Shown: one piece after another, positions 37,611 to 46,567 of the stretch | Numbering within the stretch: position 1 is the stretch's first letter | How the letters are laid out: the number at the start of each line of letters is the position of its first letter | Assembly (NCBI RefSeq): GCF_002891295.1 | Contig: NZ_LGUI01000002.1 | Span: 248,001-312,000, forward strand | DNA length: 64,000 bases | Direction: 5' to 3' | DNA from: Streptomyces eurocidicus | Lineage (GTDB): Bacteria > Actinomycetota > Actinomycetes > Streptomycetales > Streptomycetaceae | The notes under the pieces: model-generated | Databases searched by the model: none | The model's input: only the letters and a program-made list of their open reading frames with translations | What the model was told of the DNA's origin: nothing | Program-made: the position numbers and the translations under genes

Positions 37611-38528
37611 GTGAGCAACGAGGCAGTGAAGTGGGCCATGGACGACGCGCCCATGCTGCGCACCGACAAGGGCAAGCCGGACACTACGGCGCGCCACGTC
37701 CTTCAGGCGCTCGCCGAGCACGCCCACAAGGACGGCTCGAACGCTCACCCCTCGCTGCTCCGGATCCAGTACCGCACCGGCTACGACCGCAGGACCGTGC
37801 AGCGGGCGCAGAGGCGGCTGGAAGACGCTGGGCTGATCTCGGCGAACGGGGCTGTCCGCGGCTGTACCCGCTGGAAGCTGCACCTGGAGAAGCGCCGTCC
37901 GACTCCGACTGGACTGCACTGGAGTCCGAGGAGGAGGCCGAGCGGACGGCGGCAGCTGAGCGGAAGCGGAAGTCGCGCGCCAGGCGCGTCACGCACTCCA
38001 ACGACGTGACGGTCACGCACTCAGAGTCCGTGACCGATTCCGATGTCACGCACTCTGCGTCCGGACGTCACGCACTCAACGCCGCCCGAACCATCAATGA
38101 ACCACCAGCGGAACCACCAGGAACAAAAGACTCTTCCGCATCTGCCGATGCGGGAGATAGCACACCTGCTCCCGCTGAGCCCCCGGTAGACGAGCCGCAC
38201 GACCTCAACGCTTTCGGCGCCTTCTGGCTCGTCTACCCCAAGAAGCGCGACAAGCAAGAAGCACTCAAGGCATGGCTGACCGCCACCAAGACCGGCGTCG
38301 ACCCGCAGAAGATCACCGACGCCGCCAACGCCTACGCCCGCGAGCGAGCCGGCCAGGACCCGAAGTACACGAAGTTCCCCCGCGAACTGGCTCGCGAAGG
38401 GCTGCTACGACGACGAGCCCGACCCTCCCGCCTCCCGGCCGCCTTTCCGAGCAGTTCCCGGCAACGGCGGCTACCAGCCCTTCCAGTGCCCACCCGCGTC
38501 CGCCTACGAGAGCGACCAGGGGTTCTGA
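37611..38528 (+). pseudogene. helix-turn-helix replication-type protein, two frameshifts
   Basis: Begins at GTG 37611 with a winged-helix domain (LRTDKGKPDTTARHVLQALAEHAHK, QYRTGYDRRTVQRAQRRLEDAGLI) like the N-terminus of phage/plasmid replication initiators. The frame shifts near 37900 into SDSDWTALESEEEAERTAAAERKRKSRARR, a Ser/Thr-rich linker with VTHS repeats, and then a DnaD-like block (FGAFWLVYPKKRDKQEALKAWLTA). It shifts again in a C-run near 38380, reading NWLAKGCYDDEPDPPASRPPF to a stop that overlaps the next ATG. If the indels are real the gene is dead; if they are sequencing errors it encodes about 300 residues. Confidence 0.7.
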
Positions 38529-39278
38529 TGCACGACCCGCAGCCCATCGGCGGAGCCCGACTCCTCGACCGCTTCCGCTCGATTCCTCACCGTCCGCGGC
38601 CTCACCGCCATCGAGCCCGGCCCCACCGACACCACCTTCACCCCCGACGACCCCGGCCACCCCGACTACCACCACCGCCAGCGAGCCACCGTCGCCCTCG
38701 CCCGCTGGGAATCCGCAACCCCCTGCCGCTACCGGCAGGCCACCGCCACCCACCCCGGCGTCACCGCCTGGGCCCAGCGGGCCGCCGCCGACAGCCGCGA
38801 CGCCGGGTTCCTCGTCCTCACCGGCACCATCGGAACCGGCAAGACCCACCAGGCGTACGGCGCCCTCCGCACCATCGCCGAAGCCGGGCCGCCACGCTTC
38901 GAGTTCATCGCCACCACCGCCCCCGACATGTACGGCCGGCTCCGCCCCGGCGGCTCCGACAAGGGCACCGAGTACGAGCTGCGCCGCCTCGCCACGGTCC
39001 CGCTGCTGCTCCTCGACAACCTTGGCACCGAAAAGCTCTCCGAGTGGACGGAGGAGGCCACGTACCGGCTGATCAACGAGTGCTACAACCAGTGCCTCCC
39101 GCTGATCGTCACCACCAACCTGCCCGTCCGGGCCCCCCTCGACGACCACGGTCGGCCCACAGGCCCGGACCTCGTCGGGCGCCTCGGCGAACGACTTGCC
39201 TCCCGCCTCGCCGAAGCCGCCACCGCCCTCATCCTCAACGGCCCCGACCGCCGCCGACACCTGAGGAGCGCCTCGTGA
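38528..39278 (+). pseudogene. DnaC/IstB-like ATPase, frameshifted near its start
   Basis: An AAA+ helicase-loader-type protein. It starts MHDPQPIGGARLLDRF, overlapping the previous stop, then needs one frameshift near 38578 to continue as LTVRGLTAIEPGPTDTTF. The ATPase core follows: P-loop LTGTIGTGKTHQAYGAL, Walker B VPLLLLDNLGTEK, sensor 1 PLIVTTNLP and an Arg-finger region GDERL-like LGERLASRL. In mobile elements such proteins load a replicative helicase beside an initiator. Internal starts give a 116-residue ORF only, without the P-loop. Confidence 0.72.
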
Positions 39279-39559
39279 ACCCCGACGACCCCCGCATGGA
39301 CAACGTCGAATGCGACCTCGCCCAAACCAGCTACGCGCACGGCCAGAACGGCCTCCAGATCGCCGAGCAGATCATCACCACCCGCATCTGGGCCCTCCTG
39401 CACGTCCGCGCCGGCCGTGCCCAGGACCCCGACGCCTTCCCGGCCTACGGCCCCGATGCCTCCGAAGCATGTGCCGCCCGTCGCATCGTCGCCTGCCTCA
39501 TCGACGCCGGGTGGCGACCACCCGACACCGAATGCCTGAACCTCCCCACCGGCGACTGA
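39275..39559 (+). CDS. hypothetical protein of the element operon
   Basis: A 94-residue protein starting at a GTG that overlaps the ATPase stop (GTGA). Acidic N-terminus (NPDDPRMDNVECDLAQTSYA) and a helical middle (GLQIAEQIITTRIWALLHVRAG, SEACAARRIVACLIDAGWRPP). No family recognised. It is intact and in register with its neighbours. Confidence 0.55.
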   Translation: MNPDDPRMDNVECDLAQTSYAHGQNGLQIAEQIITTRIWALLHVRAGRAQDPDAFPAYGPDASEACAARRIVACLIDAGWRPPDTECLNLPTGD

Positions 39560-39636
39560 CACCTCCCCGTCCCCAGCCACGACGCCCGCATCACCGCCTG
39601 GAACAACCAAACACCCACCCCGCAGGAGCCACCCGC

Positions 39637-39954
39637 GTGATCCACATCCTCCTCATCACCACCGGCCTCGCTCTCACCGTCTCAGCGCTCGCAGCCGAAA
39701 CCCTCCTCCGACCCTGGCGCCACACCGACGCCCTCTGCGGCATCGGCAACGCCCTCGTCAGCATCGCCAACATCCCCGACGACCCGTTCCTCGCCACCCT
39801 CTGCGGCGCCGTCGCCGCACTCTGCGCCCACCGCTGGTGGAACAACGGCGGCGGCAACGGCACCCGCCGCCGGCTCCCAACCTCCGCACCCGCTTCACCG
39901 GCACCCGCCGCACCGCACCCGCGCAGCCATGACAAAATGCACCTGGCGCCCTAA
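39637..39954 (+). CDS. small membrane protein
   Basis: A 105-residue ORF from GTG 39637, with GCAGGAG about 7 nt upstream. Two hydrophobic stretches (IHILLITTGLALTVSALAAE and FLATLCGAVAALCAHRWW) are followed by a Gly/Pro/Ala-rich tail. No family is recognised. It is typical of unassigned small genes in Streptomyces plasmids. Confidence 0.5.
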   Translation: MIHILLITTGLALTVSALAAETLLRPWRHTDALCGIGNALVSIANIPDDPFLATLCGAVAALCAHRWWNNGGGNGTRRRLPTSAPASPAPAAPHPRSHDKMHLAP

Positions 39955-40042
39955 CGGCCCCGGCAGCTTCCAAGCCCCACCCGACGTACACGCCGTCCAT
40001 GACCGGAACGGCCACCTCTGGAAGCGCAGACGCGCCCGTTGA
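39929..40042 (+). CDS. short ORF, 37 aa
   Basis: ATG 39929 overlaps the end of the previous gene; reads MTKCTWRPNGPGSFQAPPDV and ends HLWKRRRAR. The tiny basic product has no recognised family. Its TGA overlaps a TTG that opens another short frame (40039-40134, about 31 residues), whose stop in turn overlaps the next GTG. The chain of stop/start overlaps is the main evidence that these are translated. Confidence 0.35.
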   Translation: MTKCTWRPNGPGSFQAPPDVHAVHDRNGHLWKRRRAR

Positions 40043-40130
40043 CCGTCACCGGCAGCCACTTCATCCGCTGGCGCGTTCTCGTCGCCGAGCACGGCCCCCT
40101 CGCCGAAGCACCCACCGAAGGACCTCAACC

Positions 40131-40346
40131 GTGACCGGCCGCATCCACCGCGACCACCTCACCGACCACGACCTCAACCAGCTCTACAACCGCCTCGAAA
40201 CCGCCGAGGCCGCCCTCGCCCGCATCGAGACCGCCTGCGCCGAACTGCACCGCCGGTCCGCCCGCCGGTTTGACGACACGTCCAACGGCATCGCAGACGT
40301 CCGCCGCCGCATCCTCTCCGAGCTCAACACCTCGGCCGCGCTATGA
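40131..40346 (+). CDS. small coiled-coil protein
   Basis: A 71-residue protein starting with GTG in a GTGA overlap. Mostly one amphipathic helix (LNQLYNRLETAEAALARIETACAELHRRSARRF), likely a coiled coil. No family recognised. It ends with TGA overlapping the ATG of the next mini-gene. Confidence 0.5.
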   Translation: MTGRIHRDHLTDHDLNQLYNRLETAEAALARIETACAELHRRSARRFDDTSNGIADVRRRILSELNTSAAL

Positions 40347-40462
40347 CGACCGCAGACCTGCCCGGCCTCGCCATCCTCACCGCCCGGCTCTGGTCCGCCG
40401 CCCTCATCGGCCTCTGGGCCCTCACCCGCCGCACCACACGAGCCCTTCGTCGCCGCCCGTAA
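40343..40462 (+). CDS. short membrane peptide, 39 aa
   Basis: ATG 40343 in an ATGA overlap. Reads MTTADLPGLAILTARLWSAA with one hydrophobic helix (LWSAALIGLWAL) and a basic end (RRTTRALRRRP). Function unknown. The overlap arrangement supports translation. Confidence 0.4.
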   Translation: MTTADLPGLAILTARLWSAALIGLWALTRRTTRALRRRP

Positions 40463-40509
40463 TCCGCCCAACCGTTGGCAACACCAACGACCCCAACCAG
40501 GAGCACACC

Positions 40510-40901
40510 GTGACCCCGCACGGCGCCGACACCGTCATAACCGCCCTCGCACCGGCATCCTCGCCGCCGCCACCCTCCGCGCCGTCCAGGCCGACGAGTA
40601 CGGAGAGACGCTGTCCTTCGGCGCCCTCGCCCTGCTGCTGGCCTACGTCACCCGCCACGAGCTCCAGGCCGACGCCGACCACCGCGCCGTCCAGGGGCGG
40701 CGGTGCACGCACACGCGCCCGGCGTCCGATTTCGTTGCCGTCAGCGTCCCCGAGCCAGCCGACCGGCCCCCGGCCGCGGCGACGGCCGTCGGCGAGGGCG
40801 AGGTGAAGCAGCCGGTCTTCGTGTGGTGCTGCGAGACCTGGTGGCTCACCAACGGCGGCGCCCACGAGGACGACTGCCGCGCCGGCCGGAGCCAGCCGTG
40901 A
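40510..40901 (+). pseudogene. element hypothetical protein, frameshifted
   Basis: Starts GTG 40510 (VTPHGADTVITALA), after which a single frameshift near 40548 is needed to read GILAAATLRAVQADEYGETLSFGALALLLAYVTRHELQADADHRAV. The frame then continues to FVWCCETWWLTNGGAHEDDC and a stop overlapping the next GTG. A membrane helix and a C-terminal Cys/Trp-rich patch can be seen. No family recognised. Confidence 0.5.
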
Positions 40902-41134
40902 CCATCTGCCGCGACCGGACCGGCGAGGGCCGCCGGATCCTCCTCCTGATCGCCCGCGGCCGGACGAACCGAGAGATCGCCGAGACGCTCGGGGTGAGCG
41001 AGTGGGCCGTGAAGTGGCGTCTGCGCGAGCTCTGCCGGGTCCTCGGGGCCCGGGACCGGGCCCACGCCGTGGCCCAGGGGATCCGCTCCGGGCTGATCAG
41101 TGTCCGTGACATGCACCTCCAGGATGACCGCTGA
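40898..41134 (+). CDS. small LuxR-type helix-turn-helix protein
   Basis: A 78-residue protein that is almost only a LuxR/GerE DNA-binding domain: RRILLLIARGRTNREIAETLGVSEWAVKWRLRELCRVLGARDRAHAV. GTG 40898 overlaps the preceding stop, and the TGA overlaps the next ATG. No sensor domain, so it probably acts as a constitutive or assembly-controlled regulator of the element. Confidence 0.65.
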   Translation: MTICRDRTGEGRRILLLIARGRTNREIAETLGVSEWAVKWRLRELCRVLGARDRAHAVAQGIRSGLISVRDMHLQDDR

Positions 41135-41339
41135 TGGCCCGTCTGTGCGCCCTATGCGGGCGCGTGCTGAACGATCCGGTGTCGCAGGTTGGGGTTGGCC
41201 CGGCGTGCCTCAGGCGCTCCAGCGGCCGCACAGAGCGTCAGGGGCCGCCGGGGCTCCGGATCGTCACACCCGCCCCGGAAATCCCCGGCCAGAGCGACCT
41301 CCCCCTCCCGCCCCTCCAGCCGACGGAGAAGACGTGTGA
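41134..41339 (+). pseudogene. DUF6011-like zinc-ribbon protein, 3' frame disturbed
   Basis: Starts ATG 41134 with MARLCALCGRVLNDPVSQ and GVGPACLRR, the Cys pattern of DUF6011-type zinc ribbons common on Streptomyces mobile elements. In its own frame it has no stop before 41862, which is within a later gene. A shift to the frame ending ADGEDV-TGA at 41337-41339 would restore the usual overlap with the next ATG. A 1-base indel in the Pro-rich tail is therefore likely. Confidence 0.5.
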
Positions 41340-41473
41340 TGACCAACACCCGGGACGTTGTCGCCACCGTTGCGGCGGCGGTCGGCCAGCTCGCCCTGGT
41401 GCTGCACGTCGTCTTGTCCTGGCTCACCAGCCGAAGCGCGACCACAGCGGTCCGTACCGGGGACCGGCCGTGA
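41339..41473 (+). CDS. short membrane peptide, 44 aa
   Basis: ATG 41339 in an ATGA overlap. MTNTRDVVATVAAAVGQLAL and LVLHVVLSWLTS form a single hydrophobic span. The stop overlaps the next GTG. No family recognised. Confidence 0.4.
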   Translation: MTNTRDVVATVAAAVGQLALVLHVVLSWLTSRSATTAVRTGDRP

Positions 41474-41862
41474 AAGGCCCCACCCGTGAGCAGCTCCTCG
41501 CCGTCGTCGAACAGGCCGAGACTCAAGGCCGGCTGACCGCGGCGGAAGCGGCGCTGCTCCGGGTGGGGATCGCGATCCTCGACGCCTCCCGTACCCAGGT
41601 CAGCGGGCTCCGGACCGCCCTCCACACGGCCCGCCGCGAGCGGGACGCGGCCCGCGCCGAGCTGGATCGACACCGGGTCACCGGGGCGGAGTCGGCCCGA
41701 GGAAGCCCCGAAGGCTCAAGTCCTCCTACCCCTGGGGTGAAAGTGGGGTCGGGGCGTGAAAGCGGCTGTTCCAGAACGCTTGCGTTCGCTGCGGGGTGGT
41801 GCAGACGCATTCTTCAAAACCTCGAAACTTTTCCTTGCCTCATGCACGGGTCATTCGACTAG
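41470..41862 (+). CDS. helical hypothetical protein of the element operon
   Basis: A 130-residue ORF from GTG 41470 (GTGA overlap). The first 75 residues are a well-formed helix typical of small Streptomyces plasmid proteins (TREQLLAVVEQAETQGRLTAAEAALL, SGLRTALHTARRERDAARAELDRH). The C-terminal half (from about GAESARGSPEG) is not conserved-looking and may be frameshifted. It is the last gene of the mini-gene chain. Confidence 0.55.
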   Translation: MKGPTREQLLAVVEQAETQGRLTAAEAALLRVGIAILDASRTQVSGLRTALHTARRERDAARAELDRHRVTGAESARGSPEGSSPPTPGVKVGSGRESGCSRTLAFAAGWCRRILQNLETFPCLMHGSFD

Positions 41863-42094
41863 GATGATCTCCGTGTTGGGCGGACATCGGCCTGTTTCGC
41901 CATCACATCCGCCACTCAATTCCTCACCGAGACAACAGTGTTGCCTGCGGAGGGGGGTTGAGTCGTCACGCCTTCGTGCCGGCCTTTTGGGACATCGAAA
42001 CGGCCTGCGCTAAGCGTCGCTGACCCCTGTCCAGAACCACACCCCCCTTCGAACATGCCTCGGGACTCACCGCTGGCGAAGAAGGGCTGCTCTC

Positions 42095-45000
42095 TTGAGC
42101 CACAGACCTGGGTGGTTAAACCCTGGATCACGAAGATCCGCAATCCTCACCCCCGTCATCACGGCCGTCACCGCTCTTGCCGTCCTCAGCGGCCTGGTCA
42201 TCCAGCCGGACCTGCTGGATCTCGGACGAGGTGCCAGGCCGACAAGCGACGGGTACGACTGGTTTGAGGACACTGCCGCCGAGCAGGCGCGGCAGGATCA
42301 GTGCCTAATGTCCGATGTGCTGCGACTGGGTGGGCCTTCTATGGCCCGGATTGCTCAAGACGGTCTCAATCAGCCTTCGGACAAGCTCCATGGTCTGGCC
42401 AACCGCGAGTACTGGGAGAGCACTCCGCTCACCGAGGCGTACAAGAAGGACCGGGATGCGGCCAGCAAGCAGTGGGATGCCATCTATGACCTCCGGGATG
42501 GATGGAAGAAGCCCCTTGACGGGTTGACGATTCCGGCTGGTTTCTCCGAGTCCGGTTTCCACTGGCCGCCCGGCTCCAACGACGGTAAGGAAGACTTCTA
42601 CGCCCAGACCGGCCTGACCAAGTGGATCGCCGACCGGTTCTGGAAGCAGAACGGCGACTTCTACGCTGATCCCACTCCACAGGCCGATGAGAAGACGCTC
42701 AAGGCCGTTGACGACCTGGGCACCCCGCGCTACGGGAAGGATCCCGACGCCGGGGGGATGTCGAGGGACGAGTGGAACCGCGCGCTTGCCGAGCGGGCCG
42801 GGTTCACGTACATGCACGGGGGCCCGGGGGAGAACGCGGGCGCTGACAACGCCCGAATATTTCTTGCCTCCGGAGGGTTTCCCCGCACAGCACCGCAACC
42901 GGGCACGACGGAATACCGTATCGCGGTCGAGGACATGAAGTCCCGATTCTCCTCGTGCGCGTGGCGCGATCCGATCGACCCGGACAAGGTCCTGGGAGAC
43001 ATATCCTCGGCTGCCGCCGCGGAGTGGCAGCAGGAGACCGTCTCACAGGCCGCGCCACGCAATCAGATCCTGAACGCAAACTCGGACGCTGCCGAGGCCC
43101 TGACCACCGGAGCCAAGGCCCTGGGGGAGATGTTGGGCCATTCGTGGGTAGCCGATCACCTCGCCCGCTGGCAGAGCTACTGGTCCCCCGGCGGTGCTGG
43201 CTGGATCGGTGACGCACCGGCCGTGATAGAGGTCCACGCCGCGCAGGGCAGGTGCCTCGACGTCGAGGGCGGGAAAACGGACAACAGCACCCCCGTCCAG
43301 CTATGGACGTGCAACGGGTCGACAGCGCAGAAGTGGCAGGTCTACGGCGATGATCGGGGCCTCCATCTGCAGAACGTCAACTCGCAGAAGTGTTTAGATG
43401 TGTCGGGTGGGAAGGCCGACAACGGCACGAGGATCCAGATCTGGAGTTGCAACAGTTCTCCGGCGCAGACGTGGGAGTTCAACCTACGGGCCACCACGAG
43501 CTTGAAGAGCGTCGGCACGGGCAAGTGCCTGGACCTGCACACGTTCGGCAGCGGCAATGACGCCTGGTTGTGGGGATGCAACGGCACGGGCGCGCAGCAG
43601 TTCGACGTCAAGCCGACCGGCCACACCGGCGTTGTTCCGCCGCAGGCCCAGTTCAACCAGGCCAAGACCGGCATCGCGGACGCCCAGGCGGGTGCGAAGA
43701 AACAGCTCGGCACCCTCAAAGCCCAGCTGGCCATCGCGAAAAAGGCCGCCACCGCCTCGGACGCCGCCCAGCAGGCCGCCTACACCATCGCCGACGCGAG
43801 CGGCGCACCCCGGGGCCGTGGTCTGCTGGTCGGCCAGCAGAAGGCACAGGTCACCAAAGGCGTGACTGCCGCGCTGGAGGCGATGGTGAAGGCCGGCGAG
43901 ACCGCCGAGGCCGCCACCCGCGCATCCGGCGGCGACAGCCAGACCATCGCGGAGCGCGCACTCGCGCAAGCTGCGCAGGCGAAGGCGGAATTCCGGAAGG
44001 AAGCCGCGCACACCGCCGAGTTGCAGGCCAAGGCGGCAGCCGGCGCGGCTAAGGCGCACCGGGACAAGGCGAAGGAGGACAAGGAAACCGCCGAGGCGAA
44101 GCTCGCCGAGGCGGTAAAGGCGGAGGCTGACGCGAAGAAGGCCGCAGCCGATGCACATGCGAAGCGGCTCGCCGCGGAAGCGGAAGAGAAAACGGCGAAG
44201 GCGGAAAAGGAGACTGCCGCTGCCAAGCAGGCCGAGGCAGCCGAGCACAAAAGGAACGCCGAAGCCTACGCGTCGACGGCCAAGGAGGCCGACAAGGAGG
44301 CCAACAAGGCCGCCGCCACTGCGGAAGAGAAGCGAGGGGCGGCAGAGAAGGCCCGCGACAGCGCCAGGGCCAAAAGGGATGATGCGTGGGACGCCGAGCA
44401 GCAAGCGAACGCGGCACGTGCGAAGGCCGACGCGAAGGATGCGTACGCCGACGCGCACGAATCCGGCGACAACGCCAAGGAGGCGCGCGCCGCAGCTGAT
44501 CAGGCCGACAAGGCTGCTGGTGAGGCGGAGTCAGCAGCGCGGTCAGCTGAAGGCGAGGCAGACGCCGCGACCCAGGCAGCGTCGGGCGCGGACGCCGCGG
44601 CAACCCGTGCCGAGGCCGCAGCCAAGCGTGCCCGTTCTGACGCGGATGGCGCTCAGGCTGCGAAGCTGAAGGCTGACGCTGCGGTGAAGACTGCGACCAG
44701 CGCTGCGGCGGACGCTATCCAGGCATCGCACCATGCTGCCTCGGAGGCTAAATCGGCGGTTGAACAGGCCGACGCCGCAGAGCAGGAGGCGAAGAACGCC
44801 AAGTCCCAGGCAGACGAGGCGAGCAAGGAGGCCGGCAAGGCCCTCGCGGCGTCAGCAAAGGCCGCAGGCTACGCCTATGTCACCGCCCAGGCCGCCGTGG
44901 ACGCAGGCAACGCCGCCTCGCAGGTCGCCAAACCGGCGAATGACGCGATCCAGCTCGGCTCCCCCTACGTCACCTCGGACTCGGCGGCAGGTTTGGTGGT

Positions 45001-46567
45001 GCTGACGGGGCAGGCGTCGAAGACGATCGCTGAGCAGCAACGGGCCGTCGCCGATGCCCACGCCAAGAACGCTCAGGAGGAGGCCGCGCTCGCCAAGAGC
45101 CTGGCCGAAGCCGCACAGGGAGACGCGAAGGACGCATACCAGCATGCGGCCAACGCCGCCTCGCATGCGGCGGATGCCCGCACGTACGCGAAGGAAGCCC
45201 TCGGCTACGCAGCCGAAGCGGCCAAGGCTGCCTCACAGGCAGCAGCGTCTTTGGCCCGCACGGTGGAGTACGACGGCCAGGCCGCTGAGGACGCCGCCGC
45301 CGCCGACAAGGCGGCCGGGGGTGCCGAAGGCTACGCCAAACAGGCCCGTGACGCCGCTGACCAGGCCGCCCTGGATGCTCAGGCAGCCCGCGACGCCGCT
45401 GCCGATGCCAGGGCGGCGGCGAAGGACGCGCGCCAGGCTGCCGAACGTGCCGACGCTGACGCCACTGCGGCGGAGACAGCGGCGAAGGATGCGCAGAAGG
45501 CGGCCGATGACGCCCAGAAGGCGGCCGAGGAAGCCGCGCGGAAAGAGGCGAACAAGCAGGTCTCGGCAGGGGCCGGAACCGGGATCGAGCACACCTTCTA
45601 CGTCGTCGACAAGGTCATCCCTGTCGGGGACCCCGAGGCGACCACATGTGTGCTGGGCATGGGCAACTCAGGCTGCGACGTGACGTTCACCCTTCACTTC
45701 GACGCCAAGGTCAGCTTCTACCTGTGTATCAACCCCGATGTCCCCGCCACCGAGGCAGGCTGCCCGAAGCGGGACACAGTCTTCCTCGACACACAGACCT
45801 ATAAGGATCTCACCAAGTCGATCAACAAGCACTTCTCGAACTGGGACATCGTCAAGGAGGTCGACAAGGCGTTCCTCGCGGGTATTTGGAAGGTACTTAC
45901 GCAGGACTTCGTCAACTGCTACCACCAGCTCACGCCTGGCAACGACGGTGGCAACGTCTCCGGATGCGCATGGGCCGCTGTCGCGTTCGTGCCCGGAGAG
46001 AAGGTCGTCCAGGCGGTCAAGCTCGCCGGGAAGGTGGAAGAGACGATCAAGACCGGCGTCGGCGCTGAAATGCTCCTCCAAGATCTCAAGAAGATCTTCG
46101 GAGAGAAGCCATCGGCGAAGGATTTGGCCAACCCCGACAGCCTGGCGGGCATGGCACTTCGGCTGGCCGAGCGCATGACTGATCGGACCAAGGCTGCGAA
46201 CAGCGTCGATCTAGACCTGGTGAGGAAGCTCGAAGCGAGTGGGGCCAACTTCAATCGGTCGCAGGTGGTCATGGCGGTCAGGTACCCGAGGCCAGGGGTT
46301 CCCGTGGCATGGCTGGAGGTCGGTGACGTGCGAGCCGGTCTCGTCCACATCATCTTCCGGCATGCGGGCGAATTCATGCAGAAGGGCGTAGCTGCGGAGG
46401 ACATTCCGAAACTCCTCAAGAATGCTCTGGCCGACAACAAGGTCATCGGCCATCAGGGCGCCAACGGAGGACGGACGATCTACGAAACCGTGTTCAATGG
46501 GAAAACCCACCAAGTCGCCATCACAGTGGGCGACAACGGATTCATCGTAGGAGCGAACCCTGTATGA
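42095..46567 (+). CDS. giant polymorphic toxin: ricin lectin, Ala-rich coiled coil, C-terminal nuclease-like domain
   Basis: A 1490-residue secreted-type toxin. N-terminal hydrophobic segment (TPVITAVTALAVLSGLVI), an unassigned alpha domain to about 365, and a ricin B-type lectin domain (about 370-510; QKW, QTW and QQF repeats). A long Ala/Lys/Glu-rich coiled coil (about 515-1155) and a Cys-containing beta region follow. The C-terminal toxin module (about 1370-1490) has HIIFRHAGEFMQKGV, GRTIYETVFNGK and VAITVGDNGFIVGANP. That end resembles BECR-fold RNase toxins (EndoU/barnase-like His and Arg pattern); this is by eye. TTG start with AAGGG 8 nt upstream. TTA codons at residue 8 and in KCLDV (about 43396) imply bldA dependence. 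Confidence 0.8.
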   Translation: MSHRPGWLNPGSRRSAILTPVITAVTALAVLSGLVIQPDLLDLGRGARPTSDGYDWFEDTAAEQARQDQCLMSDVLRLGGPSMARIAQDGLNQPSDKLHGLANREYWESTPLTEAYKKDRDAASKQWDAIYDLRDGWKKPLDGLTIPAGFSESGFHWPPGSNDGKEDFYAQTGLTKWIADRFWKQNGDFYADPTPQADEKTLKAVDDLGTPRYGKDPDAGGMSRDEWNRALAERAGFTYMHGGPGENAGADNARIFLASGGFPRTAPQPGTTEYRIAVEDMKSRFSSCAWRDPIDPDKVLGDISSAAAAEWQQETVSQAAPRNQILNANSDAAEALTTGAKALGEMLGHSWVADHLARWQSYWSPGGAGWIGDAPAVIEVHAAQGRCLDVEGGKTDNSTPVQLWTCNGSTAQKWQVYGDDRGLHLQNVNSQKCLDVSGGKADNGTRIQIWSCNSSPAQTWEFNLRATTSLKSVGTGKCLDLHTFGSGNDAWLWGCNGTGAQQFDVKPTGHTGVVPPQAQFNQAKTGIADAQAGAKKQLGTLKAQLAIAKKAATASDAAQQAAYTIADASGAPRGRGLLVGQQKAQVTKGVTAALEAMVKAGETAEAATRASGGDSQTIAERALAQAAQAKAEFRKEAAHTAELQAKAAAGAAKAHRDKAKEDKETAEAKLAEAVKAEADAKKAAADAHAKRLAAEAEEKTAKAEKETAAAKQAEAAEHKRNAEAYASTAKEADKEANKAAATAEEKRGAAEKARDSARAKRDDAWDAEQQANAARAKADAKDAYADAHESGDNAKEARAAADQADKAAGEAESAARSAEGEADAATQAASGADAAATRAEAAAKRARSDADGAQAAKLKADAAVKTATSAAADAIQASHHAASEAKSAVEQADAAEQEAKNAKSQADEASKEAGKALAASAKAAGYAYVTAQAAVDAGNAASQVAKPANDAIQLGSPYVTSDSAAGLVVLTGQASKTIAEQQRAVADAHAKNAQEEAALAKSLAEAAQGDAKDAYQHAANAASHAADARTYAKEALGYAAEAAKAASQAAASLARTVEYDGQAAEDAAAADKAAGGAEGYAKQARDAADQAALDAQAARDAAADARAAAKDARQAAERADADATAAETAAKDAQKAADDAQKAAEEAARKEANKQVSAGAGTGIEHTFYVVDKVIPVGDPEATTCVLGMGNSGCDVTFTLHFDAKVSFYLCINPDVPATEAGCPKRDTVFLDTQTYKDLTKSINKHFSNWDIVKEVDKAFLAGIWKVLTQDFVNCYHQLTPGNDGGNVSGCAWAAVAFVPGEKVVQAVKLAGKVEETIKTGVGAEMLLQDLKKIFGEKPSAKDLANPDSLAGMALRLAERMTDRTKAANSVDLDLVRKLEASGANFNRSQVVMAVRYPRPGVPVAWLEVGDVRAGLVHIIFRHAGEFMQKGVAAEDIPKLLKNALADNKVIGHQGANGGRTIYETVFNGKTHQVAITVGDNGFIVGANPV

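Noticed and set aside
37181..39559. One 792-residue continuous protein
   Set aside because: The frame runs through pieces of three different genes because of frameshifts; it is not one product.
42095..46567. Repeats within the Ala-rich region taken as a tandem DNA repeat
   Set aside because: The codons vary and no constant unit length is seen; it is a coiled-coil protein region rather than a DNA satellite.
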